A stretch of 64,000 nucleotides of DNA from Bacteriovorax sp. Lineage in GTDB: Bacteria; Bdellovibrionota; Bacteriovoracia; Bacteriovoracales; Bacteriovoracaceae. Below the pieces are notes generated by a model, which was not told the DNA's origin, did not search any database, and saw only the letters and a program-made list of their open reading frames with translations. Location of the stretch: positions 1-64,000 of the forward strand of contig JACMNL010000108.1 in assembly GCA_014378525.1 (NCBI GenBank), read 5' to 3'. Positions 28,602 to 38,418 of the stretch are shown piece by piece. A program made the position numbers and the translations under genes. The stretch's first letter is position 1. Each line of letters begins with the position of its first letter.

Positions 28602-30098
28602 TTACTGTGCATCAAAAATAAATTTTACTTTGCTGGTTGTAGCAGCAGCTGCACCAGTTTCACTTGCAGTCTGTCTGAGTATTTCTGTTTTTTTCTTTTG
28701 ATCATCGGCAATTGATTGCAACGTATTACCAACTACCGGTGCAGACGCCAGAACTGCTGCTGTTGCAGCTGCCGGAACAACTACTGCGTTTGTAGTTACG
28801 AAGGCCGCCATCTCTGGTCTTCCTGCGAACATACTTGGTGGTGCTAAAGCTGGAGCTGGAGCTGGAGCAGGTGCTGCAGTTGTTGTTGTATCTCCGGTGC
28901 TGGCCGGAGTTCTGTCATCAGCTTTCTTTTTGTCATCTTTATTTTTATCATCTCTCTTTTCTTCTGCTGCCGGTGCCTGTGCTTTCTGGTAAGCGGCCGC
29001 ATCGATCACTTTAAACTGTCCATCTGTTCCCAGAGCAAGACCAACAGGGGCCTTATATTCCCCAGTAGATTTGTCAATCTTTCCAAAAGTTTCCGGCACA
29101 GTAAATGTTCCTGAATTTTTATCAAATACAGCATTGGTCGGAGGCGGAATAATGTTAACAGTTGCAAGGTCGACGATACTACCTGCAGGAAGTTTATATT
29201 CACCGGTCTTCACGTTAAAGAACCCTTCCGGATTTGATGTTGAACTTGCTGTTGTTTTATCAATCTGTGGTTGTGATGCTTTCACGTCGACACCCATCTT
29301 TGAAATTTCTTTATCCATGACAGTTGATGAATTTGAGAATGCCGCTCCATCTGCTCCAGGTGGAATTGGGTTTCTAAATTGTTTTGAGCTCGAAGTTGAT
29401 GTTGATTCTTTTAACCCAGTCTCATTTCCTTCCAGTGCTACAATTTGTTTTGTTCCAAGTTTTGTCGGAACCATTGCACGTTCGGCAACGTTTAAGTTAA
29501 CGGCAGAAATCTGGCCTTGAGTAACCATTACGGCCTTATCGCTTGAGACAACTTTTTCAAGTTTCCCTTGATCAAGCTGTTCGTTGCGGTTGTCTTTCCC
29601 GATGTGGGCCATTGCCACTTTACCTTCGAAAGTAATCAGTGCAGTGTTCTGGTTTTCAGGATTGTAGTTAACCTGGAAATCTGTTCCACGAATACCCATC
29701 GCTGCAGTTTTCGTTTTGATATAAAGTTTACTTTTATTTTTATCATCCATTTCCATATAATCTTTTGTAACCTGAGATCTGATCTGCCCTTTTACAAGAG
29801 TAATAATACCGGCCTCTTTTTTGGGAAATGCATTGATGACCATTTGTGAATTCGGTCCGAGGTTCATCTGAGATTTATCGATGAAGAGAAGTTTCACGAA
29901 ACTTTTATCTGCAGTCTGAAGTGTTGCTCCTTCAGGTAATGACTGATCTGTCTTTACATCTACCACTGATCCATCAGAAAGCTTTGCTTTAACCTGGCCT
30001 CTCATGATGACTACTTTTGCCACATTCTCAGATGCAAAAACATTCACAGTGAAAATGACAGTTGTGATGGCCACGACGATTACTAATTTTGAATTCAT
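28602..30098 (-). CDS. FecR-domain secreted protein with Pro/Ala-rich C-terminus
   Basis: Signal peptide; VVIMRGQVKAKLSDGSVVDVKTDQSLPEGATLQTADKSFVKLLFIDKSQMNLGPNSQ; KTKTAAMGIRGTDFQV. Confidence 0.88.
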   Translation of the reverse strand: MNSKLVIVVAITTVIFTVNVFASENVAKVVIMRGQVKAKLSDGSVVDVKTDQSLPEGATLQTADKSFVKLLFIDKSQMNLGPNSQMVINAFPKKEAGIITLVKGQIRSQVTKDYMEMDDKNKSKLYIKTKTAAMGIRGTDFQVNYNPENQNTALITFEGKVAMAHIGKDNRNEQLDQGKLEKVVSSDKAVMVTQGQISAVNLNVAERAMVPTKLGTKQIVALEGNETGLKESTSTSSSKQFRNPIPPGADGAAFSNSSTVMDKEISKMGVDVKASQPQIDKTTASSTSNPEGFFNVKTGEYKLPAGSIVDLATVNIIPPPTNAVFDKNSGTFTVPETFGKIDKSTGEYKAPVGLALGTDGQFKVIDAAAYQKAQAPAAEEKRDDKNKDDKKKADDRTPASTGDTTTTAAPAPAPAPALAPPSMFAGRPEMAAFVTTNAVVVPAAATAAVLASAPVVGNTLQSIADDQKKKTEILRQTASETGAAAATTSKVKFIFDAQ

Positions 30099-30250
30099 AA
30101 AAATCCTTCATTTTAAGGCGCTTAACAATCAACTCATCGTTAATTATAGGACACTTCTTTAGTGAACTTTTATTGAGTGGCAAATGACTGGAATCCTGAG
30201 CACAAATTCAGAAAGCGACTCTAAGATGACATAAAAAATTGGTTCGTGCA

Positions 30251-30324
30251 CCTCAATAGCTTGAATCTTTGGAGTAAATAAGTCGGATGTTTCGTAGTCC
30301 CGCGTAAGCTAAGAGGGGACTTTT
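30251..30324 (+). promoter_or_regulatory. Candidate structured leader/attenuator upstream of hemF
   Basis: Terminator-like hairpin AGTCCC(30296-30301)/GGGACT(30316-30321)+TTT; alternative helix CCTCaaTAGCTT(30251-30262)/AAGCTAaGAGG(30306-30316). Confidence 0.45.
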
Positions 30325-30378
30325 GATTGTCACTATGGTAAATCTAGATTCATTAAAAATCTCCTGTGGAATATAACA

Positions 30379-31278
30379 ATGTCTGATTTAGAAACTAAAA
30401 AAATTCATTTTCATGAATACGTAAGATCATTACAAAACGAAATTACGAATGCACTTTTAAGTGTTGATCCAAAATTAAATCTTGAAGAAGATATCTGGGA
30501 GCGCACTGACCACAAAGGAAATCCCGGAGGCGGTGGAATTACCCGGGCCTTTACCGGCGACATTATTGAAAATGCCGGAGTCAATACTTCACTTGTTTTT
30601 GGTGCTATTGATCCTGCGTTCGCTGGAAGACTTGGTGGAACAGGTGAAGAAATGTGGGCCGCTGGAATTTCACTGATCATTCACCCAAAAAATCCCAGAG
30701 TGCCGACAGTCCATGCCAACTTCAGAATGATTCACGCCGGAGAAAAATTCTGGTTCGGTGGAGGAGCAGATCTAACTCCCTATTACCCTCATGTTGAAGA
30801 CTTCAGGCATTTTCATTCAACATGGAAAAATGCACTGACACCATATGGTTGTTACGAAGAAATGAAAAAAGAGTGCGATACTTATTTCACTAATACTCAC
30901 AGAAATAATGAAATGCGCGGGATCGGAGGATTTTTCTTCGATCATCTGAATTCACAAAATTTAGATACTGATATGGCGATGGTGAAAGATATTTCTTCTC
31001 ACTTTATCCCTTCATATTTTCCACTGGTGGAAAAAAGAAAAGACGAAAACTATGATGCTGATGATGAAGATTTCCAACTTCACCGTCACGGGCGTTATGT
31101 AGAATTTAACCTGCTTCACGACCGCGGAACTATGTTTGGTTTAAGAACCAACGGAAGAACAGATTCGATTCTTATTTCACTTCCTGCTCGTGCGAAGTTT
31201 TCATATAAGTACAAACCTAAGGCCGGATCAGTTCACGAAAAAATGATGGAGTACTATTATCCTCACGAGTGGAACTAG
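30379..31278 (+). CDS. hemF: Oxygen-dependent coproporphyrinogen III oxidase
   Basis: FGAIDPAFAGRLGGTGEEMWAAGISLIIHPKNPRVPTVHANFRM, FGGGADLTPYYP, RGIGGFFFD. Confidence 0.95.
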   Translation: MSDLETKKIHFHEYVRSLQNEITNALLSVDPKLNLEEDIWERTDHKGNPGGGGITRAFTGDIIENAGVNTSLVFGAIDPAFAGRLGGTGEEMWAAGISLIIHPKNPRVPTVHANFRMIHAGEKFWFGGGADLTPYYPHVEDFRHFHSTWKNALTPYGCYEEMKKECDTYFTNTHRNNEMRGIGGFFFDHLNSQNLDTDMAMVKDISSHFIPSYFPLVEKRKDENYDADDEDFQLHRHGRYVEFNLLHDRGTMFGLRTNGRTDSILISLPARAKFSYKYKPKAGSVHEKMMEYYYPHEWN

Positions 31279-32178
31279 ATGTTCATTAATATCTGCCTTC
31301 TGTTATTTGCCACTCTCATATGGGGTTTTGGTTTTATCGCGACGAGATGGGTGCTGGTTGCCTATGATCCATTTTGGGCACATGCCATCAGATTTTCGAT
31401 TGCGGCCATCTGTTCAATGCCTTTTCTATTTTATAAAAAATCTTTCACGAGACCTGATAACATTCTGAAGAAAGCTTTCATTAGTTCTGTTTTCCTATTG
31501 GGGATTATGCTTTTTCAGACCATCGGACTTTCGATGACAACTGTAGCGAAGAGTGGATTCATTACAACTTTGTACGCACTTTTTATTCCGATTCTCACAA
31601 TGATTGTTTTTAAGAAAAAATATAAACCAACTTTCTGGTTGTTAATTCTTCTGGCAATGTTCGGCATGGCACTTATGTGCAACCTCGAAATGAAGGACAT
31701 GAACCTCGGCGATTTCCTGACCCTTATCTGCGCGCTCTTTGGGGCCGTTCATATTATTTACGTGGGGAGAGTGGCCAACAACATAAAGTCTGCAGTTGAA
31801 TTTAACTTCTTACAGAACTTTTTCGTAGCGATCATGTCCGTACCTATAGCTTTTATTTTTAAAGGCCCTGTAGGTCTCTCAGCGATCTTTGATCCAGCTA
31901 CGAATGTACTGAATGGCTTTTTATACCTGGGAATTATTTCAAGCATGATTTCTTTCACCGCACAGATCGTTGCCCAGAAAAAAATTCCGGATCACATCGC
32001 CGGACTTATCTTTTTAACAGAGTCGCCATTCGCTGCTTTTTTTGCATTCGTCGTTTTTGGAGAAGTGTTGAATCAGATGAATTTCATTGGAGCGGGATTG
32101 ATTATTATATCGATTATTCTGGTTCCGGTTCTGGGAAGAGAAGTGACTGCGAAGGCAAAAGCACCGCGCAGTCACTAG
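31279..32178 (+). CDS. DMT/EamA family transporter
   Basis: About 10 TM segments; N-terminal LLFATLIWGFGFIATRW. Confidence 0.85.
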   Translation: MFINICLLLFATLIWGFGFIATRWVLVAYDPFWAHAIRFSIAAICSMPFLFYKKSFTRPDNILKKAFISSVFLLGIMLFQTIGLSMTTVAKSGFITTLYALFIPILTMIVFKKKYKPTFWLLILLAMFGMALMCNLEMKDMNLGDFLTLICALFGAVHIIYVGRVANNIKSAVEFNFLQNFFVAIMSVPIAFIFKGPVGLSAIFDPATNVLNGFLYLGIISSMISFTAQIVAQKKIPDHIAGLIFLTESPFAAFFAFVVFGEVLNQMNFIGAGLIIISIILVPVLGREVTAKAKAPRSH

Positions 32179-32191
32179 AGTATCAATCTAA

Positions 32192-32833
32192 CTATTTGTT
32201 AAATTTTTTGTACACGTTCATAACTTGAGACTTAACAGTTCCAGTCATGTTTAACATTAAGAACACACCAGCGTTCTCTCCGTTAGCGTCGTTACCAACA
32301 ACTGAAATTGTACCAGCAGCTTTTGAGCCAATGTAGTATCTGAATGAAGCGATTGCTCCATCAACACCGATTGCAGCTGGAACGAAGATACCAAATACAT
32401 CTTTACCTAAGTAAAGAGACATGTTGTGGAATTTTTCGATTGAGAACGCTACAGCGGGAAGTGATCCTGATGCTACACCTGGAAGGTTACGTCCACCGGG
32501 AAGCTTCGCGGGATCTAACTTATCAAGACCACCATCAACGATATCTTTTAGTGAAACAGAAACTTGCATTAAAGTTCCGTTAGACTCAAGATCCGGTGAG
32601 ATTTCTAAGAAAGAGTATTTGTATTTTGGAATGTTGTAACGAAGTCCACCATCGATTTGAACATTTTCGAATACCATAGAGATCATCATGTTGTCCTGAA
32701 GTAGAGTAACAGTCGGCCCGTTAATCCCTGCAATTTGAACGTTAGATGTTGAGTTGTTCCCGCAAGAAGTTGCGAAACCAAGAGTAAAGATCGTAGCTGC
32801 GGTCAATAATGACGTTTTCCATTTCGTTAACAT
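32192..32833 (-). CDS. Lipoprotein, unknown function
   Basis: Signal peptide with lipobox-like FATSCGNNS. Confidence 0.7.
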   Translation of the reverse strand: MLTKWKTSLLTAATIFTLGFATSCGNNSTSNVQIAGINGPTVTLLQDNMMISMVFENVQIDGGLRYNIPKYKYSFLEISPDLESNGTLMQVSVSLKDIVDGGLDKLDPAKLPGGRNLPGVASGSLPAVAFSIEKFHNMSLYLGKDVFGIFVPAAIGVDGAIASFRYYIGSKAAGTISVVGNDANGENAGVFLMLNMTGTVKSQVMNVYKKFNK

Positions 32834-32903
32834 AAAATGTTCTCCTGTTAGTTTTCTTAGTACAGACTAATTTTATGTTTCTTCGGAAACGACTAAAAAA
32901 TAA

Positions 32904-33053
32904 TTAGGATCTATTTTCGATTGAAAATTTAATTTTTAGGAATTCGATGATTTCTTCATCGTTTAAGTTGGGATGTTGACTCTTTTGCTCGGCAATAAGA
33001 GTCTCAATTTTTGAAATAATAACTAACAAGAGATTACAATTTTGAACGATCAT
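32904..33053 (-). CDS. Small ORF, 49 aa (below ORF-track cutoff)
   Basis: MIVQNCNLLLVIISKIETLIAEQKSQHPNLNDEEIIEFLKIKFSIENRS*; SD GGAGG 5 nt before ATG; promoter-like TTGACA-16-TACAAT just upstream. Confidence 0.6.
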   Translation of the reverse strand: MIVQNCNLLLVIISKIETLIAEQKSQHPNLNDEEIIEFLKIKFSIENRS

Positions 33054-33070
33054 TAGATCCTCCTGTTAGT

Positions 33071-33098
33071 ATTGTAATCTTTTTGTTTGAGCTGTCAA
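33071..33098 (-). promoter_or_regulatory. Near-consensus sigma70-type promoter
   Basis: TTGACA (33098-33093), 16-nt spacer, TACAAT (33076-33071). Confidence 0.6.
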
Positions 33099-33122
33099 AC
33101 AATTTCTAAGTTGCTAATTAAA

Positions 33123-33704
33123 TTAAAATTCCGGTGCAATATAGACTTCAATCTCCGGATTCAGTTCATCACGAAGAATCGATTTAATAGCTTCCAAAGT
33201 ACCAGTCGCTGACGAAGGGCAGGTTCCACAAGCTCCCTGATATTTAACCATTAAAATATTTTCTTCATAAGTCAGCGCCTGGATATCTCCACCATCTCCT
33301 TGAAGGCCCGGACGTATTGTTTTATCTAAGATCGCTTCGATTTGTTGAAGTTCAGGAGAAAGATTTTTTCTTCTGTCAGATTCAGGATTCGGATCATTGT
33401 AATTTGGATTGTGAGTAGGCATGAACTCTTTTAGTGTTTTCATGATTCCAATTTCAACATTGTTCCAGTCTTCGTAAGAAAATTTCGTCACAGCAATCAC
33501 GTTTTCAAAAAAGTGCAGCTGATCAATTCCTCTTACCTTGAAGAGTTCAAGTGCGAGTTTATTTTCTCCGCATTCACTTGGTGACTTATAAGTAGAGTTA
33601 CCTTCATTTTTTACCGGATAGTTTAAAATAAATTTAAGCGCATTCGGATTTGGTGTCGGCTGGATATCGATATCAATTTCTGTATTTGTGTATTCTGCAT
33701 TCAT
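33123..33704 (-). CDS. Nfu-type Fe-S scaffold (Nfu_N + NifU C-terminal domain)
   Basis: IQPTPNPNALKFILNYPV and GDGGDIQALTYEENILMVKYQGACGTCPSSATGTLEAIKSIL (CxxC). Confidence 0.9.
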   Translation of the reverse strand: MNAEYTNTEIDIDIQPTPNPNALKFILNYPVKNEGNSTYKSPSECGENKLALELFKVRGIDQLHFFENVIAVTKFSYEDWNNVEIGIMKTLKEFMPTHNPNYNDPNPESDRRKNLSPELQQIEAILDKTIRPGLQGDGGDIQALTYEENILMVKYQGACGTCPSSATGTLEAIKSILRDELNPEIEVYIAPEF

Positions 33705-33713
33705 ATGAACCTC

Positions 33714-34940
33714 TTATAATAAAAATTCTTTTGCTTTTTTTATAGCTGCAATAAAAACATCCACATCATGGAAGTTGTTGTAGAGAGAAAAACTCGCACG
33801 CGCTGTCGCCGTCACGTTGTAACGTCTGTGCAGCGGTTGTGTGCAATGGTGACCTGTTCTGATCGCCACGCCTTGCTTGTCTAAAATTGTCCCAAGATCC
33901 TGCGGGTGAACACCTTCAATGACAAAAGCAATGACACCTGCTTTATGTTTTGCTGTTCCGATTAAACGAACACCGCTTATTTTTTTTATTTCAGCAGTAG
34001 CATATTCCAGCAGTTCATTTTCATAATGAGCAATATTATCGAGACCGATTTTTTTCACGTAATCAAGGGCAGCTTTGAATGCGATCACTTCAGCAATGGC
34101 CGGAGTTCCAGCTTCAAATTTGTTCGGAAGATTATGATACGTTGTTTTTTCAAAACGCACTTCTGAAATCATTGATCCGCCACCCTGGTAAGGAGGCATC
34201 TCGTTTAATAAATCTTCTTTTCCGTATAAAAATCCCAGACCGTTCGGCCCGTACATTTTGTGAGCTGAAAAAACCAGGAAGTCACAGTCCAGTTCCTGCA
34301 CATCAATTTTCATGTGGGCCACTGACTGAGCTGCATCGATCGTCACTTTTGATCCCACTGCATGAGCAAGTGTGATCATTTCTTTTATTGGATTAATTGT
34401 TCCAAGCGTGTTTGATGTATGAACAATGGCCACCATCTTTGTCTTGGGATTTAATAATTTTTTATACTCTTCTATAATCAATTCGCCGTCATCGTTGACT
34501 GGAATGACTTTAATGATGGCACCAGACTTCTCTGCAACCATCTGCCATGGCACGATGTTCGAATGGTGCTCCATCTCGGATAAAATTATTTCATCACCGG
34601 CCTTCAGGTATTTTTCACTGAAAGAGTTGGCGACTAAATTCAGGGCATCAGTTGTCCCTTTCGTATAAATAATTTCGTGAACGTGTTTAGCGTTTAATAA
34701 TTCCTGAACAGCGATACGTGTTTCTTCAAACTGGCGTGTGCCCATTTCAGAAAGGGTATGTATCCCTCTGTGAACGTTCGCTACATCGTATGATAAATGT
34801 TTTGTCATCGCATCGATTACGACCTGAGGCTTCAGCGTTGTGGCCGCATTATCAAGATAGATAAGCGGTTTATTGTTCACCTGAGTTTTTAACTGAGGAA
34901 AATCTTCTCTGTATTTTTCCATCTCTGTGCGTGTTTTCAT
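33714..34940 (-). CDS. sufS: Cysteine desulfurase SufS
   Basis: YLDNAATTLKPQVVIDA, SEMEHHSNIVPWQ, FSAHKMYGPNGLGFLYG, RTGHHCTQPLH. Confidence 0.95.
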   Translation of the reverse strand: MKTRTEMEKYREDFPQLKTQVNNKPLIYLDNAATTLKPQVVIDAMTKHLSYDVANVHRGIHTLSEMGTRQFEETRIAVQELLNAKHVHEIIYTKGTTDALNLVANSFSEKYLKAGDEIILSEMEHHSNIVPWQMVAEKSGAIIKVIPVNDDGELIIEEYKKLLNPKTKMVAIVHTSNTLGTINPIKEMITLAHAVGSKVTIDAAQSVAHMKIDVQELDCDFLVFSAHKMYGPNGLGFLYGKEDLLNEMPPYQGGGSMISEVRFEKTTYHNLPNKFEAGTPAIAEVIAFKAALDYVKKIGLDNIAHYENELLEYATAEIKKISGVRLIGTAKHKAGVIAFVIEGVHPQDLGTILDKQGVAIRTGHHCTQPLHRRYNVTATARASFSLYNNFHDVDVFIAAIKKAKEFLL

Positions 34941-36202
34941 AAAGTCATCTCGCTGAGTGCAGTCTTTTCAAAACTTTCATCAAGAAGTGCAATTGCCAGT
35001 TTCTGGATTTTCAGGTTTTCAATTTTAAACAAAACATCCATTGCAAAACCATGGCACAACATTCTTTTGGCCTTGTCTTTTTTAATCCCGCGTGACTCAA
35101 GATAAAATTCTTCATCAGGAGAAAGCTGACCGATCGTTGCTCCGTGAGCGCATTTTACATCGTCAGCAGCAACCAGAAGTTGTGGGCGTGTATCGATGTG
35201 AGCTTTTTTAGAAAGCATTAAATTTTTATTCAGCTGGTTTGAATTCACTAACTGAGCATCTTTGGCGATCTGGATTTTACCGGTGAAAGCTCCGTGAGAT
35301 TCTCCGGCAAGTATTCCTTTGAACAACTGATCAGAATTGGTGTGAGCAGCATTGTGGTGAATTACCGAAAAGATGTCAGCGTGCTCTGATTTTTTGAGGG
35401 CGTACAGACCGTTCACGTGAGTTTCTGCACCTTCACCGTTCACTGATACATCAATGTTGTGGCGTGAAGTGAAAACCCCCAGGTCAATGGTCATTGATTT
35501 AAACTGCGCGTGGCCTTCGAGGTTCGCTTTAGTTAAACCGATATGAGTTGAAGCCTGTGCTTCAAGCTGGATTTTTACATGTTCAACATATGAGCTTTCT
35601 TTCAGGTTGAAAGTGATCGAGCTGTTTGTCGTATACTGGAAAACTGCATTTTGAGTTGAAGTAAAGATTTCAGCGAATGAAACTTTAGAAAACTCTTCTG
35701 CAGTTACAGTGATTCTTGGTGAAATAAACTTATTAACACCGGCATCGTCCACTAAGTGAACAATGGTCACCGGAAAATCCAGCAATGTATTCTTTTTTAT
35801 TTTGATGAAGAGAGGGGACATCGATACAGAAAAATTCAAAGTATCAAATGAATCAAAAAATTCCGTAGAAGGAACCTGTTGATCGATAATGATTCCATCC
35901 GGAAGTACTGATTGATGACGGTTAAAAACACCATTGTTGAAAATGATCATTCCACGGCGGTCAATGACCAGTGAAGGAACATCCTGAACGATTTCAGTAT
36001 TTCTGGCAAAAAATCTTGGAGATAGATTTTTTGAAATATTCGTATAGATCCAGTCTTCATTTTTCTTTGTAGGAATTCCGAGTAACTTAAATTTTTCGAG
36101 AGCGTTTTTCATCGCTTCGTTATAGCTAGGCCCCAGTTCACTTGTATTTTTGTAAACTTCAGCAGAATTCTTAATCAGTTCGTTAAATAGTACTTGTTCC
36201 AT
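34937..36202 (-). CDS. sufD: Fe-S assembly protein SufD
   Basis: DTRPQLLVAADDVKCAHGATIGQLSPDEEFYLESRGI. Confidence 0.93.
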   Translation of the reverse strand: MEQVLFNELIKNSAEVYKNTSELGPSYNEAMKNALEKFKLLGIPTKKNEDWIYTNISKNLSPRFFARNTEIVQDVPSLVIDRRGMIIFNNGVFNRHQSVLPDGIIIDQQVPSTEFFDSFDTLNFSVSMSPLFIKIKKNTLLDFPVTIVHLVDDAGVNKFISPRITVTAEEFSKVSFAEIFTSTQNAVFQYTTNSSITFNLKESSYVEHVKIQLEAQASTHIGLTKANLEGHAQFKSMTIDLGVFTSRHNIDVSVNGEGAETHVNGLYALKKSEHADIFSVIHHNAAHTNSDQLFKGILAGESHGAFTGKIQIAKDAQLVNSNQLNKNLMLSKKAHIDTRPQLLVAADDVKCAHGATIGQLSPDEEFYLESRGIKKDKAKRMLCHGFAMDVLFKIENLKIQKLAIALLDESFEKTALSEMTL

Positions 36203-36210
36203 TATTTACT

Positions 36211-36984
36211 CTATTGCTTTTTTTCAGCATGTTCTTTAATCAACCATTCGTAACCTTTTTCTTCCAGTTCCAGAGCGAGTTCTTTTCCGCCGCTTCTAAT
36301 AATTTGCCCCTGGTATAAAACATGGACATGATCAGGAACGATGAAGTCGAGCAGGCGCTGATAGTGAGTCACAAGAATCGTTGCATTGAAGCGGCTCTTA
36401 AGTGAGTTTACACCTTTTGCAACAATTTTTAGTGCATCGATATCAAGTCCTGAATCCGTTTCATCTAAAAGAGCAAGGCGCGGGTTTAAAACGGCCATCT
36501 GTAAAATTTCGTTTTTCTTTTTCTCTCCACCTGAAAATCCAGTGTTCACCGGACGGTCAAGGAAAGCTTCGTTCATCTCAAGAAGTTCAAGTTTTGGTTT
36601 TAGGAATTTTCTGAAATCTGAAGACGACATTTCAGGAGCACCGTTGAACTTACAAATCTCGTTGAAAGATTCAAGTAGGAAAGTGAAGTTCGACACTCCC
36701 GGAATTTCTACCGGGTACTGGAAGCCTAAAAAGATTCCGCTTTTTGCGCGCTCATCTGCTTCCAGTTCAAAAAGATCTCTATCCTTTGAATTGATTTTGT
36801 AAGTGATCGTGCCGCCGGATACTTCGTAAGAAGGGTGTCCCGCGATGACTTTTGAAAGAGTACTTTTTCCAGAGCCGTTTGGCCCCATGATAGCGTGCAC
36901 TTCACCGGCCTTAACAGTTAAGTTAATTCCTTTTAAGATTTCTTTGTCGCCGATTTTGGCGTGGAGATTTTTAATTTCGATCAT
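36211..36984 (-). CDS. sufC: Fe-S assembly ATPase SufC
   Basis: GPNGSGKSTLSKVIAGHP, GFSGGEKKKNEILQM, LLDETDSGLDIDAL. Confidence 0.97.
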   Translation of the reverse strand: MIEIKNLHAKIGDKEILKGINLTVKAGEVHAIMGPNGSGKSTLSKVIAGHPSYEVSGGTITYKINSKDRDLFELEADERAKSGIFLGFQYPVEIPGVSNFTFLLESFNEICKFNGAPEMSSSDFRKFLKPKLELLEMNEAFLDRPVNTGFSGGEKKKNEILQMAVLNPRLALLDETDSGLDIDALKIVAKGVNSLKSRFNATILVTHYQRLLDFIVPDHVHVLYQGQIIRSGGKELALELEEKGYEWLIKEHAEKKQ

Positions 36985-36987
36985 TTT

Positions 36988-38418
36988 CTAACCTATGCTG
37001 TTTTCAAGTTTCATTTCTATTAATTTTACTGCTTCAACTGCGAACTCAAGCGGAAGTTCCTTGAAGACGTCTTTACAAAAACCATTCACGATCATTGAAA
37101 TACATTTTTCTTCCGATAAACCGCGGGACTGAAGATAAAATAACTGCTCTTCAGAAATTCGCGAAGTCGAAGCTTCGTGTTCAACGATGGCCGTATTATT
37201 TTTTACGTCGATGTATGGAAATGTATTTGCACGTGCCTTGTTTCCAATCAGCATAGAATCGCACTGAGAGTAGTTACGTGCTCCCGTTGCCGAAGGATTA
37301 ATTTTTACAAGTCCGCGGTAATTATTTTCTGACTGCTCAGCTGAAATCCCTTTAGAGATGATTGTCGACTTGGTGTTTTTACCAATGTGAACCATCTTCG
37401 TTCCGGTATCTGCCTGCATGAAGTTGTTTGTCAGTGCCACTGAATAAAAAGCACCTTCAGAGTTATCACCGATTAAATTACACGATGGATATTTCCATGT
37501 AATGGCAGAGCCTGCTTCAACCTGTGTCCAGGAAATTTTTGAGTTTTTCCCGAGACAGTTTCCGCGTTTTGTAACGAAGTTGTAAATTCCACCCAATCCG
37601 TTTTTATCTCCGGCGTACCAGTTTTGAACTGTAGAGTACTTAATCTCAGCGTCATCCATCGCTATAAGTTCAACGATCGCAGCGTGCAGCTGGTTTTCAT
37701 CTCTTTGTGGAGCTGTACAACCTTCAAGATAATTTACGAATGAGCCTTCTTCAGCAACGATCAGTGTTCTTTCGAACTGACCTGTTTCTTTTGCATTGAT
37801 TCTGAAATACGTCGAAAGATCCAGCGGACACTTTACACCTTTCGGGATGTAAACGAATGACCCGTCAGAAAATACGGCCGCGTTTAGTGCAGCGTAAAAA
37901 TTATCAGAATGAGGGACAACTGTTCCCAGGTATTTTTTTACCAGTTCCGGGTGCTCTTTCACGGCTTCTGAAATTGAACAGAAGATAACTCCGACTTTTT
38001 CCAGTTCAGCTTTGTGAGTAGTGGCGACAGAAACTGAATCAAATACCGCATCAACAGCGACACCGGAGATACGTTTTTGTTCGTTAAGTGGAATTCCCAA
38101 TTTTGCAAAAGTGGCAAGAAGTTCAGGATCGATTTCATCGAGACTTCCAACAGCATCTACTTTTTTCTTTGGTGCTGAATAATAATATAGCGCCTGGTAG
38201 TCGATATCGGGAATTTCTAAATGGGCCCATTTCGGAGTCGCCATTTTTAACCAGTGAGCATAGGCCTTCAGTCTGAAATCGAGAAGCCATGTGGGCTCTT
38301 CTTTTTTTGCTGAAATCATTCTCACGATGTCTTCAGACAGACCTTTCGGGAAAGCTTCTGTTTCGATATCTGTAAAAAATCCGTATTTGTAATCAGAGTT
38401 TAAAATATCTGTGCTCAT
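36988..38418 (-). CDS. sufB: Fe-S assembly protein SufB
   Basis: [67 protein letters not shown]. Confidence 0.97.
   Translation of the reverse strand: MSTDILNSDYKYGFFTDIETEAFPKGLSEDIVRMISAKKEEPTWLLDFRLKAYAHWLKMATPKWAHLEIPDIDYQALYYYSAPKKKVDAVGSLDEIDPELLATFAKLGIPLNEQKRISGVAVDAVFDSVSVATTHKAELEKVGVIFCSISEAVKEHPELVKKYLGTVVPHSDNFYAALNAAVFSDGSFVYIPKGVKCPLDLSTYFRINAKETGQFERTLIVAEEGSFVNYLEGCTAPQRDENQLHAAIVELIAMDDAEIKYSTVQNWYAGDKNGLGGIYNFVTKRGNCLGKNSKISWTQVEAGSAITWKYPSCNLIGDNSEGAFYSVALTNNFMQADTGTKMVHIGKNTKSTIISKGISAEQSENNYRGLVKINPSATGARNYSQCDSMLIGNKARANTFPYIDVKNNTAIVEHEASTSRISEEQLFYLQSRGLSEEKCISMIVNGFCKDVFKELPLEFAVEAVKLIEMKLENSIG

Noticed and set aside
33022-33080. Interleaved repeats before the 49-aa ORF read as an mRNA pseudoknot hiding the ribosome-binding site.
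   Set aside because: The near-consensus promoter places the transcript start near 33064, so the upstream arms would not be in that mRNA, and the loops are poor for a classic H-type pseudoknot. A DNA operator is more likely.
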